Numbered from the stretch's first letter, positions 49,298 to 60,396 are shown. The stretch is DNA of 64,000 nt from CAMLIZ01 sp040758375 (GCA_040758375.1 JBFLWE010000003.1:1-64000); one strand, 5' to 3'. A program made the numbers and translations. Notes: a model not told the origin generated them from the sequence alone.

Positions 49298-50299
49298 TCA
49301 GTGCACGAAGCCGATCGCAGTCTTCTTGCCTGAAGGTTCTGGCAGGTCGCGCACTTCGACCGTGCCGCGGCCGTCGAGCTTGGCGTTGCCGAAGCCGGTC
49401 ATCCAGGCACGGCGCATTTCGCGCGGGGCCATCTCGGCCATGCGGTCCAGTGTCGCGGTGGCAGGTTCGGGGTCGAAGCGCTGGCCCCAGTCGTGCGCGG
49501 CGCGGATGCGCTGGTAGAGCTGGCGCGCGATGACGCGCGCCGCGTCCGCATCGGGCATCTGCACCTCGAACACGTTCATGCGGTTGAGGATGGGCTCGGG
49601 AATGGCACGCTCGTCGTTGGCGGTGGCCACCCAGATCACCTGGCTGGCGTCGATGGCCACCTCGGCGAATTCGTCGGTGAAGCTGCCGGCGGTGTCCACT
49701 TCGAGCAGGCTGTACAGCGCGCCCATCGGGTCATAGGCATGTTCGCCGCGTGCCTTGTCGATCTCGTCGACCACCATCACCGGGTTGGCGTACTGGCCGT
49801 CGACCAGGGTCTCGAACACCTTGCCCGGCCGCGCGCCCTTCCACTGGCTGGAGGCGCCCGAGAGCACCCAGCCGGCGGTGAGCGAGCTCATCGAGATGAA
49901 GCCCAGGCCGGTGCCCAGCAGCTGCGCCACCTCGCGCGCGAAGTGGGTCTTGCCCACGCCCGGCGGGCCCAGCAGCAGCATCGGCGTGATCTCCAGCGCG
50001 TCGCGGCTGTCCTGGCACAGCGCGAGCTGGCGCTTCAGGTCGTCGAGCACGTCGTGGAAGTTGGGCAGCTCGTCGTACAGATGGTCCATCACCGGCAGGC
50101 CCGAGGGCTTGACCTGGAAGCGCTCAGGGCCCTTTTCGAGCATGCGCTCGTAGGTGGCGCGCAGGCTCTCGTGCTCCTTGGGCGGCAGCTTGTGCAGCCG
50201 GCGCTCGACCTCGTCGACGCGGTAGACGCTGCGCATGTTCGCAATCGGGATCCCGCTGCGCCGGGTCACCGGTACCAATTCCGTCGATGCGCTGCTCAT
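49298..50299 (-). CDS. AAA-family ATPase, Lon-like without protease
   Basis: 333 residues. N-terminal segment VYRVDEVERRLHKLPPKEHE is followed by an AAA module: Walker A LLGPPGVGKTHFARE, pore-like region, Walker B VMVVDEIDKA, sensor-1 IWVATANDE with arginine finger-like EPILNRMNVFEV, and a C-terminal lid. Resembles the ATPase part of Lon, but no serine-lysine protease domain follows. ATG 50299 has GGAGG at good spacing. Function (chaperone or remodeller) unknown. Confidence 0.82.
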   Translation of the reverse strand: MSSASTELVPVTRRSGIPIANMRSVYRVDEVERRLHKLPPKEHESLRATYERMLEKGPERFQVKPSGLPVMDHLYDELPNFHDVLDDLKRQLALCQDSRDALEITPMLLLGPPGVGKTHFAREVAQLLGTGLGFISMSSLTAGWVLSGASSQWKGARPGKVFETLVDGQYANPVMVVDEIDKARGEHAYDPMGALYSLLEVDTAGSFTDEFAEVAIDASQVIWVATANDERAIPEPILNRMNVFEVQMPDADAARVIARQLYQRIRAAHDWGQRFDPEPATATLDRMAEMAPREMRRAWMTGFGNAKLDGRGTVEVRDLPEPSGKKTAIGFVH

Positions 50300-50605
50300 C
50301 ACCACCTCCGGTACAGCCATTCGCTCACGTTCATTGCAGCAAACGCACCGGGAGGCAAGCCGCGGAAAAGAACCACGATCCCGGCGCTGTTGCCGAAGAA
50401 TTTGCCACAGGGCCGCGCGGCCCTTCAAGGCCTTTCGTGCAAGGCGTGTGCCCGAACCGTGGCCTGTGCCCGCGCCAGCGGGCACACCGCGCCCGGCGGC
50501 GGGCCGCGCGCAACCCCCAAAAGAACGGGAGGCGCCAACTGCGTCACGGTGGCGGCGGCCGCGCTTTCCGACAATTCGCAACCGTTCGCAACATCGCCTG
50601 TCGCC
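50300..50605. other. Intergenic region with no feature seen
   Basis: Between the AAA ATPase and the diguanylate cyclase. The promoters for both divergent genes should be here, but no clear -35/-10 pair or structure is found. A GTG at 50549 is in frame with the cyclase and is an alternative start. Confidence 0.4.
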
Positions 50606-52339
50606 GTGCCGCTGCCACCCGCATTTCTCTCGCTTCTTTCCGGGTGGCTGCAGCGGCCGGCGTGGCGGTGGCTCGCAGCGCCATTGCTGTGCGGCCTGGC
50701 GGGCTGGGCTGCCGCGGCAGCACCGCTGGCGCCGTCCGTCGTGGCGCCCGTGGACCTGGTGCAGGGCGGCCGCTGGTACCAGGCCACGCCGCAGCAGCCG
50801 TTCCCCGCCGACCGGGCCTCGTTGCCGGCGTGGCTGCTGCAGCAGCAGCCCGTGCAGCGGGTCGACCTCTTCGGCGGCGGCTATTGGCTGCACGCACGCC
50901 TGCGCCACGACGGCATGAGCACCCGCTGGGTGATCGACCCCCACAACACCATCATCGACCAGCTGGAACTGCGGCTGTACGGCAGCGACGGCTCGGTGCA
51001 GCAGTGGCGCAGCGGCTATCGCGCGCCGCACGAGTTCGCCCTGCACTACGGCGTCACCGTGCGGCTGGCGCCGGGCGTGCTGTACGACGTGCTGCTGCGC
51101 CTGGACAGCCCGTACTACGCCTCGGCGCCGCATGTCGAGCTGGTGGAGCCGGACGCCTACCAACGCAAGGTGACGCGCGAGAACGCGCTCGTCCTGGCGG
51201 CGCTGGGTGCACTGGCCGCGCTGGGCGCGTTCTTCCTGCTGCTCTATGGCCTGGCACGCCAGCGCAGCCACCTGTACTTTGCCTGCCAGACCCTGGTCGC
51301 CTGCTGGGGCTGGGCCCTGACCTTCCAGGTGCCGGCCGAGCTGTTCGGCTGGCATGACCTGCGCTGGCACTACCTTCCCTTCTTCCTGGCGCCGGTGTTC
51401 GGCAGCCTGTTCTGCGTCGAGTTCCTTGAGCTGAAGCGGCACCAGCAGCGCTGCGCCGCCGCATTCCGCGGGCTGGCGCTGGTGTCGGCGGCCTTGTCGC
51501 CGCTGTCGGTGCTGGCCGTGGCCTATGCGCATGCGCTCGCCACGGTGCTCATCGCGCTGTGGATCAACCTGGCGTTGTTCTGCGGCCTCCGGGCCTGGCG
51601 GCGCGGCTACCGGCCGGCGCGCTTCTTCGTGCTCGCGTTCCTGTCGCTGTTTGCACCGGCCGCGATCATCCTGCCCGGCAATCTCGACCTGGTGCCCGAC
51701 CTCGTGGCCAACGCGGAGCTGTGGACGCTGCTGGGCTCGGTGTGCGAAGCCTTGCTGCAGGCCTTCGCGCTGGCCGACCGCATCCGCAGCATGACGGCCG
51801 AGAAGGATCTCTACGTGGCCCGCCTGGACCAGGCGCTGAAGGTGGCGCACACCGACGTGCTCACCGGCATCGGCAACCGGTTTGCCTTCGGCCGCGCGCT
51901 CGAACAGGCGCAGCAGGCGCGGCACCAGGGGACGCTCGAGCCCCAGGTGCTGCTGGCGATCGACCTCGACGGCCTGAAGCGCGTGAACGACCGCCACGGC
52001 CACCAGCAAGGCGACGAGCTGCTCAAACAGACGGCTGACGGACTGGTCGCGCTCACCGCATCGGCGGGCGCCTGCTTCCGGCTGGGCGGCGACGAGTTCG
52101 CACTCCTGGCGCCGGCGGAAGACGAGACACGCCTGCGCGCCGGCCTGGCGGCGCTCGACGCCCACCTGCGTGCCGCGGGCTTCGACGACAGCGGCCTCAG
52201 CTACGGCCTGGCGCACTGGGCGGACGAAACCGACCCCCAGACCCTGCTGCAGCAGGCCGACCAGCGCATGTACGACCACAAGCTGCGCCGCAAACGCGAA
52301 CGCGGCGCCGGCGAGAGCACGCTCGCCGCCGCGCTTTGA
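50606..52339 (+). CDS. Membrane diguanylate cyclase (7TMR-DISM + GGDEF)
   Basis: 577 residues from GTG 50606 (start uncertain). A signal peptide covers ~20-42. The extracytoplasmic 7TMR-DISMED2 domain (about 50-170) has YWLHARLRHDGMSTRWVIDP and APGVLYDVLLRLDSP. Seven helices run about 195-395. The cytoplasmic GGDEF domain has intact RLGGDEFALLAP (GGDEF at 494-498). DTDxLTGIGNR-like text DVLTGIGNRFAFGR is also present. The RxxD inhibitory site upstream of GGDEF is not seen, so feedback may be absent. It makes c-di-GMP in response to an unknown signal. Confidence 0.9.
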   Translation: MPLPPAFLSLLSGWLQRPAWRWLAAPLLCGLAGWAAAAAPLAPSVVAPVDLVQGGRWYQATPQQPFPADRASLPAWLLQQQPVQRVDLFGGGYWLHARLRHDGMSTRWVIDPHNTIIDQLELRLYGSDGSVQQWRSGYRAPHEFALHYGVTVRLAPGVLYDVLLRLDSPYYASAPHVELVEPDAYQRKVTRENALVLAALGALAALGAFFLLLYGLARQRSHLYFACQTLVACWGWALTFQVPAELFGWHDLRWHYLPFFLAPVFGSLFCVEFLELKRHQQRCAAAFRGLALVSAALSPLSVLAVAYAHALATVLIALWINLALFCGLRAWRRGYRPARFFVLAFLSLFAPAAIILPGNLDLVPDLVANAELWTLLGSVCEALLQAFALADRIRSMTAEKDLYVARLDQALKVAHTDVLTGIGNRFAFGRALEQAQQARHQGTLEPQVLLAIDLDGLKRVNDRHGHQQGDELLKQTADGLVALTASAGACFRLGGDEFALLAPAEDETRLRAGLAALDAHLRAAGFDDSGLSYGLAHWADETDPQTLLQQADQRMYDHKLRRKRERGAGESTLAAAL

Positions 52340-52374
52340 TCATTCGACTTCGCCCCCCCGCTGCCCCATTCGCC

Positions 52375-52548
52375 CAGCAGAACACCGCGGATCCGGCTCC
52401 GCCGGTCCGCAGGTGCTGCCCCCTAGAGCAACTGTCGCCCGGCCGCTCCGAAGGCAGTTGCTCGCCCCCTCGGGGGGGGCGGACGCGGTACCCCGCGGCC
52501 GGGGGCCGACATACAAGGGGGAAGCGCCGAAGGCGCTCCGGGGGTGGG
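52375..52548 (-). repeat. Dispersed 3'-end repeat, long copy C
   Basis: ~174-base counterpart of copy A, ending three bases short of the gspF stop on the minus strand. AGCAACTG...CAGTTGCT inverted repeat, CCTCGGGGGGGGCGGACGCGG-type block, CCGACATACAAGGGGGAAGC and CGCTCCGGGGGTGGG. Lies between gspF and the convergent diguanylate cyclase. Confidence 0.85.
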
Positions 52549-52550
52549 CC

Positions 52551-53771
52551 CTACTTCACCCAGGTGTTGAGCTGGATGATCGGCAGCAGCACCGCCAGCA
52601 CGATCAGCATGACCACCAGGCCCATCGCCACGATCAGCAGCGGCTCCAGGATGGTGGCCAGCGCCAGCGCGCGGCGCTGCACTTCGGCGCCCAGCTGACG
52701 CGCCGCGCGGTCGAGCATGGTGGGCAGCTCGCCGGTCTGCTCACCCAGCCGGGCGAACATGGCCAGCAGCCCGGGAAAGCGCTTCTTGCCCGCGAGCGCG
52801 GCCGCCAGCGGCGCGCCTTCGCGCACCTGCACCAGCGCGTCCATCGCATCCACACGCAGCGATCGGTTGGACAGCGTTTCCGCGGCAGCCTGCAGCGCCT
52901 TGAGGATCGGCACGCCCGCGCCGGCCAGCATGGCCAGCGTGCCGGCGAAGCGGGCGGCGTTGTAGCCGCGGGCCAGGCGGCCGACCAGCGGCAGCCTGAG
53001 CCAGCCGGCATCGAAGCGCTCGCGGAAGGCCGGGTTGCGCAGCGAAAACATCAAGGTCCCGAGGCCGCCGACGGTGAGCAACAGCATCAGCCAGCCATAG
53101 CCGCGCATGAAGTCGCTGATCGCCAGCATGGCCACGGTCAGGCCCGGCAGCGCGCGCTTGCTGCTGCTGAACACCGAGGCCACCTGGGGCACGACGTAGG
53201 TGACCAGGAACACCACGATCACCACCGCGATGATGGATACGATGGCCGGGTACAGCGTGGCACCGATCAGCTTGGCCTTGAGCGCCTGGCGCTCTTCCAG
53301 GTCGTCGGCCAGGCGCTCCAGCACCTGGCCGAGCGCGCCGCTTTGCTCGCCGGCGGCCACCACGGCGCGGTACACGTCGTCGAACTCGCGCGGGGCGCTG
53401 GCCAGCGCGCGCGCAAAAGGCGAGCCGGCATTGACCTCGCTGCGCAGGTGCGCCACCAGTTCGCGCTGGCGCGGGTCTTCCGACTCGTCGGCCAGCGCCG
53501 TGAGCGCGCGTTCCAGCGGCAGGCCCGAGCCCACCAGGCCGGCGAGCTGCCGCGTCCACACGGTGAGCGCGGTGGTGGTGAACACACGGCGGCCGAAGCG
53601 CGCCAACCCGCCGGCGCCCGCAGCGGTGCCGGCCGCGACCTGGGTCACCTGCAGCGGCACCAGCGACTGCGCGCGCAGCTGCGCCCGCGCGGCCTTGGCG
53701 TTGTCGGCCTCCAGCAGCCCGTTGGTGGGCTTGCCGCTGGCGGTGAGCGCTTCGAACTTGTAGGCAGGCAT
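52551..53771 (-). CDS. gspF: Type II secretion inner-membrane protein GspF
   Basis: Platform protein of the type II system. 406 residues, two repeated GspF domains with three membrane segments. MPAYKFEALTASGKPTNG is the standard start. LVGSGLPLERALTALADE and, in the second half, GTLAMLAGAGVPILKAL are paired family motifs. The C-terminal helix is LLIVAMGLVVMLIVLAVLL. Last gene of the gsp unit and separated from gspE by 118 bases holding repeat copy D. Confidence 0.96.
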   Translation of the reverse strand: MPAYKFEALTASGKPTNGLLEADNAKAARAQLRAQSLVPLQVTQVAAGTAAGAGGLARFGRRVFTTTALTVWTRQLAGLVGSGLPLERALTALADESEDPRQRELVAHLRSEVNAGSPFARALASAPREFDDVYRAVVAAGEQSGALGQVLERLADDLEERQALKAKLIGATLYPAIVSIIAVVIVVFLVTYVVPQVASVFSSSKRALPGLTVAMLAISDFMRGYGWLMLLLTVGGLGTLMFSLRNPAFRERFDAGWLRLPLVGRLARGYNAARFAGTLAMLAGAGVPILKALQAAAETLSNRSLRVDAMDALVQVREGAPLAAALAGKKRFPGLLAMFARLGEQTGELPTMLDRAARQLGAEVQRRALALATILEPLLIVAMGLVVMLIVLAVLLPIIQLNTWVK

Positions 53772-53820
53772 ATGTCAGGTCAGTCTGCGCCGCGTTCGGC
53801 GGCGGCAGCCCAGGTCTTGC

Positions 53821-53888
53821 GCGGATCTGGCTTCGCCAGTGCGCCGCAAGGGCCCCCTCGGGGGGCAGCGACCGAAGGGAGCGTGGGG
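53821..53888 (-). repeat. Dispersed 3'-end repeat, short copy D
   Basis: GCGGATCTGGCTTCGCCAGT then GGGCCCCCTCGGGGGGCAG and GACCGAAGGGAGCGTGGGG, ending one base before the gspE stop. The 5' block resembles copies A-C; the rest is a diverged short form. The CCCCCTCGGGGGG hairpin is strong. Confidence 0.65.
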
Positions 53889-53889
53889 C

Positions 53890-55311
<1,422 letters not shown>

Positions 55312-55316
55312 GGCGT

Positions 55317-57614
55317 TTACTGCTGGGGAGTGGGGGCCGAAGGCGCCGACGCGGGCGCCGAGGCGGAAGGCGCCGAGGCTGCGGGCGCCATCAGCGGCCG
55401 GCCTTGCTGCACCGTGCCGGTATCGGGCAGCACCGGCACGCCGCTGATCGGCAAGGTCGCGCGGGTTTCCGGCTTCGTGCCCAGCTGCTGGTTGCGCACG
55501 AAGTCATAGCGGTCGGACGACATCGCATTGGCCGCCGCCTGGTCGCGCAGCACTACCGGCCGCAGGAACACCATCAGGTTGGTGCGCCGGCGCTCGCGGC
55601 TTTCGGTGCGGAACAGCGCGCCCAGCACCGGGATGTCGCCCAGCAGCGGAACCTTGGACCGGTTGTCGTTGTAGCGGTCCTGGATCAGGCCGCCGATCAC
55701 GATGACGTTGCCGTCGTCCACCACCACGGTGGACTCGATCGAGCGCTTGGTGGTGGACGGGCCCGCGTTGGCCGTGCCGGCGGCGGTTTCGTTCAGCACG
55801 TTGGACGACTCCTGGAAGATCGTCATGCGCACCGTGTTGCCCTCGCCCACCTGCGGCCGCACGCGCAGCACCAGGCCCACGTCCTTGCGCTCGATGGTCT
55901 GGAAGGGGTTGGTCGCGCCGCTGCCGGTGCCGGTGTTGGTGAACGAACCCGTGATGAAGGGCACGTTGTCGCCCACCACGATCTTGGCTTCCTCGTTGTC
56001 CAGCGTCACCAGGTTGGGCGCCGAGAGCACGTTGGCGCCGCTCACGCCGGCGAAGGCCTTGGCGAGCACGCCCAGGCCGTAGCGGCCATTGGCGCCGAAT
56101 CGGTTGACCCCCGCGGCCACGAAGCCCTCGGGCGTGAAAGGCGTCGTGCCGGTGGCGCCGCTCGTCAGCGCCTGTGCGAGCCCGAGGATGTTGTCCATGC
56201 TGGTGCCGAAGGCCGTGCCGACGCCGCCGCTCACGCTCTTGCCGTCGGGGCCGCCGAGCAGCAACCACTGCACGCCGAGCTGGGAGTTTTCGTTGTCGTT
56301 CAGCTCGACGATCACCGCTTCCACGTAGATCTGTGCGCGGCGCGAGTCGAGCTGGTCGATCACCGCGCGGATCTGCCGGTACAGCGGCTCGGGCGCCGTG
56401 ATGATCAGCGAGTTGGTCGCCGGATCGGCCTGCACGAAGCCGCCGGTCGAAGGCGAGGCCGAGGCCGCCAGCGGGGCCGTGGCCGCGGTGGACGAGGTGC
56501 CGCCGCCGGCGCTGCCGCCGAGCGACGTGACGTTGGCCGACGGGCTGGGTTGAGTCGGCGTGATGCCGCTGCCGCCGCCCAGGCCGCCGGCGCCGCCCCC
56601 GTTGCTGCCGGCCGTGAACGCCGCGCGCAGCACGGTCGCCAGCTTCACCGCGTCGGCATTGCGAAGGTACACCACGTAGATGTTGCCCGCCGGGCCCGCG
56701 CTGCCCATCGGCCGGTCGAGCTTTTCGATCACGGCGCGCATGCTGGCCAGCCGCGCCGGGTTGGCCGCGCGCAGGATGAGCGAGTTGCTGCGCGAATCGG
56801 GGATCACCGTGATCGCGCCCGCGCCGCCCGCGCCCGGCACGCCCGGCGGCAGCGCGACACCGGTGCTGCCGCCTTCGGACAGCCGCTGCACCAGCGGCGC
56901 CAGGTCGGCCGCCACTGCATGCTGTAGCGGCACGATGTCGACGTCGGTGCCCGAGGGCGTGTCGATCGCCGCGATGATGCGCGAGATGCGCTGCAGGTTG
57001 TCTGCGTAGTCGGTGATGACCAGCGTGTTGTTGCCCGGGTTGGCGTTGATCGTGTTGTTCGGGCTGATCAGCGGCCGCAGGATCGTGACCAGGTTGTTCG
57101 CGTTCTCGTAGTTGAGGCGGAACACCTGCGTGATGATCTGGTCGCCGCGCAGCGAGGGCGTGCCCACCGACACGGTGCCGGCCTGCAGCTTGGCGTCGGC
57201 CTCTGGCACCACCTTCAGCAGTCCGGCGTTTTCCACCACCGTGAAGCCCAGGCCGCGCAGTGCCGCCAGGTAGTTCAGATAGGCCTCGCGGATCGACAGC
57301 GGCTGCTCGCTGTACACGGTGATCTGGCCGCGCACGCGCGGGTCCACCATGATCGGGCGGTCGAGCATCGCGCTCATCGCGCGCGTCACCGCCTCGATGT
57401 CGGCGTTCACGAAGTTCAGCGTCACCGGCGCGCGGGCACGCGACACCTGATGGCTCGGGATGGCGGCGCGGCCGCCTTCTTCGTTCTGCGCCTGGGCCGG
57501 CAGCACGCCGCACGACAGGCTGGCGGCCAGCGCACTGCAGGCCCACACGCGGGCATGCGGCAGCCGGCGCTTGGTCACAGTCGTGCGGAAGTGGCGCTCT
57601 TGTTGCATGGTCAT
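55317..57614 (-). CDS. gspD: Type II secretion secretin GspD
   Basis: Outer-membrane channel. 765 residues from ATG 57614, which overlaps the gspN stop; ATG 57608 is also possible. Signal-like N-terminus, then N0-N3 domains (VTLNFVNADIEAVTRAMSAM, LRPLISPNNTINANPGNNT, IYVVYLRNADAVKLATVLRA) and the secretin domain (RKDVGLVLRVRPQVGEGNT, VVDDGNVIVIGGLIQD, KVPLLGDIPVLGALFR). A Gly/Ser-rich insert around residue 350 sits in N3. The tail is Ala/Pro/Ser-rich. Confidence 0.97.
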   Translation of the reverse strand: MTMQQERHFRTTVTKRRLPHARVWACSALAASLSCGVLPAQAQNEEGGRAAIPSHQVSRARAPVTLNFVNADIEAVTRAMSAMLDRPIMVDPRVRGQITVYSEQPLSIREAYLNYLAALRGLGFTVVENAGLLKVVPEADAKLQAGTVSVGTPSLRGDQIITQVFRLNYENANNLVTILRPLISPNNTINANPGNNTLVITDYADNLQRISRIIAAIDTPSGTDVDIVPLQHAVAADLAPLVQRLSEGGSTGVALPPGVPGAGGAGAITVIPDSRSNSLILRAANPARLASMRAVIEKLDRPMGSAGPAGNIYVVYLRNADAVKLATVLRAAFTAGSNGGGAGGLGGGSGITPTQPSPSANVTSLGGSAGGGTSSTAATAPLAASASPSTGGFVQADPATNSLIITAPEPLYRQIRAVIDQLDSRRAQIYVEAVIVELNDNENSQLGVQWLLLGGPDGKSVSGGVGTAFGTSMDNILGLAQALTSGATGTTPFTPEGFVAAGVNRFGANGRYGLGVLAKAFAGVSGANVLSAPNLVTLDNEEAKIVVGDNVPFITGSFTNTGTGSGATNPFQTIERKDVGLVLRVRPQVGEGNTVRMTIFQESSNVLNETAAGTANAGPSTTKRSIESTVVVDDGNVIVIGGLIQDRYNDNRSKVPLLGDIPVLGALFRTESRERRRTNLMVFLRPVVLRDQAAANAMSSDRYDFVRNQQLGTKPETRATLPISGVPVLPDTGTVQQGRPLMAPAASAPSASAPASAPSAPTPQQ

Positions 57615-58528
57615 CCGATCGAAATGAGGGACAGCGCGCCCTGGCGCCGCCCGATGATGTTCAGCAGGTTGTTCAAGGCCGCCTCGCTGCCCGGCGCGGC
57701 GCGCGCGTCGCCGCGGAAGCGCACCTTGCCCGCGGTCCACTGGCCGCTGCCGTTGAGCTGCAGCGCGCCGTCGAGCGTGTTGAGACTGATCTCGGTGGGC
57801 CGGCTGGCATCGGCATTGCCGATCAACGACAGGCGGTAGCTGCCCAGCGTGTCCAGGGTGGACAGGCGCGACGAGGCGCCCAGCAGCAGCAGGTCCGCCT
57901 GGCCGCTCATGTGCCAGCGCCCCTGGGCCGACTGTAACGTGAGTCCCGGGGAGGTGAGTTTCAGCACGCCGCCGAGCTGCAGGGTGTTCCAGGGCGTGCC
58001 CAGCCCTGCCAGCCAGGCGGCCGGCCACTGCGCGATGGCGCCGCCGGCCTGGCCGCCGGCGGGCGGCACCAGCTCCACCTGCATGCGGCCGAAGCCGGGC
58101 TTGATGCGCAGCGCCACCTGGTCGTTGAGGCAGCAGTCCTGCTTCAGGCGCAGCTCGAGGCCCAGGCCGTGAAAGCCCAGGTCCCAGGACAGCCGGCCGG
58201 GCAGGGCGCTCGCGTCGCGGCTGCCGGGCCCGCCGGTGAGCACCAGCACCGCGCTGCCGCCCCAGACGGTGCCGCGCGCCTCGGTGAGCAGCAGCCGGCC
58301 CTCGGTGGCCGAGGCGATGCCGCGCGCCAGCCAGCCCGCGGGCGCAAAGGCGACCAGGCCGTACAGCGCGCCGGCCAGCACGCCCCACACGCCCCAGCGC
58401 GAGGCTGCATGTCGGGTGCGCTGCCAGGCCAGCTCGGCCAGCGTGGACTCGGCGAATCCGGTGCGCGCAAAGCGCTGCTTGCGCCGGGCAGGCAGCCAGG
58501 CCGAAAGCGTGTCGCGGAAGGTCCTCAT
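57611..58528 (-). CDS. gspN: Type II secretion protein GspN
   Basis: 305 residues. One N-terminal membrane segment (GVLAGALYGLVAFAPAGWLA). The rest is periplasmic: LLTEARGTVWGGSAVLVLTG, LSWDLGFHGLGLELRLKQDC and TEISLNTLDGALQLNGSGQW, which match GspN. Role is poorly known and it is not essential in all systems. It starts within the gspM stop and ends with an ATGA overlap to gspD. Confidence 0.9.
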   Translation of the reverse strand: MRTFRDTLSAWLPARRKQRFARTGFAESTLAELAWQRTRHAASRWGVWGVLAGALYGLVAFAPAGWLARGIASATEGRLLLTEARGTVWGGSAVLVLTGGPGSRDASALPGRLSWDLGFHGLGLELRLKQDCCLNDQVALRIKPGFGRMQVELVPPAGGQAGGAIAQWPAAWLAGLGTPWNTLQLGGVLKLTSPGLTLQSAQGRWHMSGQADLLLLGASSRLSTLDTLGSYRLSLIGNADASRPTEISLNTLDGALQLNGSGQWTAGKVRFRGDARAAPGSEAALNNLLNIIGRRQGALSLISIG

Positions 58529-59043
58529 CAGGTGCCCGATCCGAGGGTCACGACCACGCGGCCGGTATAGCCCTGCGGCGCGCGGTTGAGCTCGGCTTCC
58601 ACCGGCCGCGCGCGTGCGCCGCTGCGCGCCTCGGCCAGCCAGCTGCGCAGTTGCTCGCCGCTCACGCCGTTGAGGGTGAGGATGGCCCGATCGCCCTGCA
58701 CCGACAGCCGCGCCCGTTCGCCCAGCCGGTCGGTCGCGGCCTTGAGCACGATGGCGGCCTGCGCCGGCGGCATGGGCGCGGTGTTGCGCAGCTCGCGGCC
58801 TTCGGCGGCCAGGCGCTGCATCTGCTGCAGCTGCATGTCGAGCAGGTCGATGCGTGCCGGCGCCTCGCGCACCGTGCGCAGCGCCGGCTGCACGAAGACC
58901 AGCCAGGCGAGGAACAGCAGCAGCACCGTGCCGCCGGCGGCCACCAGGCGCCGTTCGCGCGGCGCCAGCGCCTGCCAGCGCGCGAGCAGAGTGCTGCGCC
59001 AGGCGTTGAAGGCCGGCGGCAAGGTCAGGCGGGAGGCATTCAT
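58528..59043 (-). CDS. gspM: Type II secretion protein GspM
   Basis: Platform protein with one membrane helix and a ferredoxin-like periplasmic domain that pairs with GspL. 171 residues: WQALAPRERRLVAAGGTVLL then a helix, LDMQLQQMQRLAAEGRELR coiled coil and LTLNGVSGEQLRSWLAEARS. ATG overlaps the gspL stop (ATGA). Confidence 0.9.
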   Translation of the reverse strand: MNASRLTLPPAFNAWRSTLLARWQALAPRERRLVAAGGTVLLLFLAWLVFVQPALRTVREAPARIDLLDMQLQQMQRLAAEGRELRNTAPMPPAQAAIVLKAATDRLGERARLSVQGDRAILTLNGVSGEQLRSWLAEARSGARARPVEAELNRAPQGYTGRVVVTLGSGT

Positions 59044-60287
59044 GCGGCACCTCCCGCCGCGCGCGTGAGCGTGAGCCGTCCGGCGTCGAACTCCACCTGC
59101 CAGCCCGCCGGGCGCAGTTGCGAGCGGAACTGCGCCACCTGCTCGGGCGTCCAGCCGGTGGCCGCCAGCGTGAGGCGGCCGGGCTCGAAGCGCAGCATCT
59201 CCACCGGTGGGCGGTCGGGCGGCCAGGCGGAGGCGGCGGCCTGCAGCAGCGCCTCGAGATCGTTCTCGCCCGGCTTGCCGGCGGCCGCGCGCAGGCTCTC
59301 GGTCTCGCGCTGCATCTGCACCGGGGCGTCGATCACCGCGCGCACGTTGGGGTAGGTCTTGCGCAGCAGCTCCACCATCGCCTGCTGCTTGGCTTCGATG
59401 GCGCCGCGCTGGTGCCAGGCCCAGAGGTTCAGGCCCACGAGATTCAGCGCCAGCAGGCCGACCACGCCCCAGCGCACCGGCCGCCAGGCGGGGCTGAGCC
59501 AGCGCAGCCAGGCGTCGCGCAGCGCGCGCGCGCCGCGGTGGCGCGGCGCGAGGTCGAACTGCCGCAGGTTCCACAGCGTGCGCGTGGCCTGCAGCGCGCG
59601 CTGTTCGGCCGACAGCACGATCACCGGCGCGCCCAGCCAGCGCTCGGCGGGTGCGGCGACCGCGGGCGTGGCGGTCCAGCGGGCCGCGTCGGCGCCCTGG
59701 CCGGGCAACAGCGTGCGCGCCAGCGTGCCCTGCAGCCGCAGGCAGGCCACGCCCTGCGCGTCCGACCACACCAGGTTCATCTGCTCGGTGCTGCCGTCGG
59801 CCTCGGGGCCTTCGGAAAAATGGCCCACCGGTATCTCGTCGGGCCAGGCGGCCGGCACGACGCGCTCGACGCTGCGGTTGGCCTTCTCCAGCACCGCCAG
59901 GTGGCTGGCCAGCCACGGCTTGTGCACCGCCGCCACCCAGGTGGGCTGGCCGGCGCTGGCGCCGGGGGCGAACGCCAGGTGGGTGACGTCCGGCTCGTCG
60001 AGCAGGGCTTCCTCGAGCAGGCCCACCAGCGCGGCGCGCATCTTGGCGCGCGGCGCCTTCGGCAGGGTGATGCGGTGCCAGCCCACGTCGCAGTCGGACA
60101 GCACGGCGGCCACGCTGTCGGCGCGCGGCAGCAACGAGGCCGCGCAACGGCCTTGTGCACCCACGCTGAGACCGTCGGGGCTGAGCACGTAGCTGAACTC
60201 GGTGCCGGAGGAGGCGGTGGCGGCGCTGTCCGCCGCGGCAGGGCCGAGGCGCGGGCGCGGCGGGATCAGGACGACGAGGATGGACAT
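59040..60287 (-). CDS. gspL: Type II secretion protein GspL
   Basis: Inner-membrane platform protein that recruits GspE. 415 residues. Cytoplasmic actin-like domain (~1-240: SILVVLIPPRPRLGP, LVGLLEEALLDEPDVTHLAF), a membrane helix (GVVGLLALNLVGLNLWAWHQ) and a periplasmic ferredoxin-like domain (VEMLRFEPGRLTLAATGW). It is preceded by a 109-base gap from gspK, the only gap of that size among gspG-gspE. Confidence 0.92.
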   Translation of the reverse strand: MSILVVLIPPRPRLGPAAADSAATASSGTEFSYVLSPDGLSVGAQGRCAASLLPRADSVAAVLSDCDVGWHRITLPKAPRAKMRAALVGLLEEALLDEPDVTHLAFAPGASAGQPTWVAAVHKPWLASHLAVLEKANRSVERVVPAAWPDEIPVGHFSEGPEADGSTEQMNLVWSDAQGVACLRLQGTLARTLLPGQGADAARWTATPAVAAPAERWLGAPVIVLSAEQRALQATRTLWNLRQFDLAPRHRGARALRDAWLRWLSPAWRPVRWGVVGLLALNLVGLNLWAWHQRGAIEAKQQAMVELLRKTYPNVRAVIDAPVQMQRETESLRAAAGKPGENDLEALLQAAASAWPPDRPPVEMLRFEPGRLTLAATGWTPEQVAQFRSQLRPAGWQVEFDAGRLTLTRAAGGAA

Positions 60288-60396
60288 AGGCGGGGCAGGC
60301 TACTGCCTTTGATAGGGGGCCGCAATGGTGATTCGATGTAAATCAACGGCTTGCAGCCGGTTGTTGTAGCGCTGGCTGAGCATTGTGCCGCCCTCA
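60288..60396 (-). other. Gap between gspK and gspL
   Basis: The 109-base gap interrupts an otherwise overlapping gene set. It contains a short CGGCT..AGCCG hairpin near 60342 and AT-richer bases. A second promoter for gspL-M-N-D-E-F may be here. No clear promoter was recognised. Confidence 0.35.

Noticed and set aside
49298..52279. 993-codon minus-strand frame
   Set aside because: The AAA ATPase starts at 50299 with a strong ribosome site. Beyond it the frame is antisense to the diguanylate cyclase.
55317..58388. 1,023-codon frame ending in gspD
   Set aside because: gspD starts at 57614; the upstream part is a shadow of gspN.
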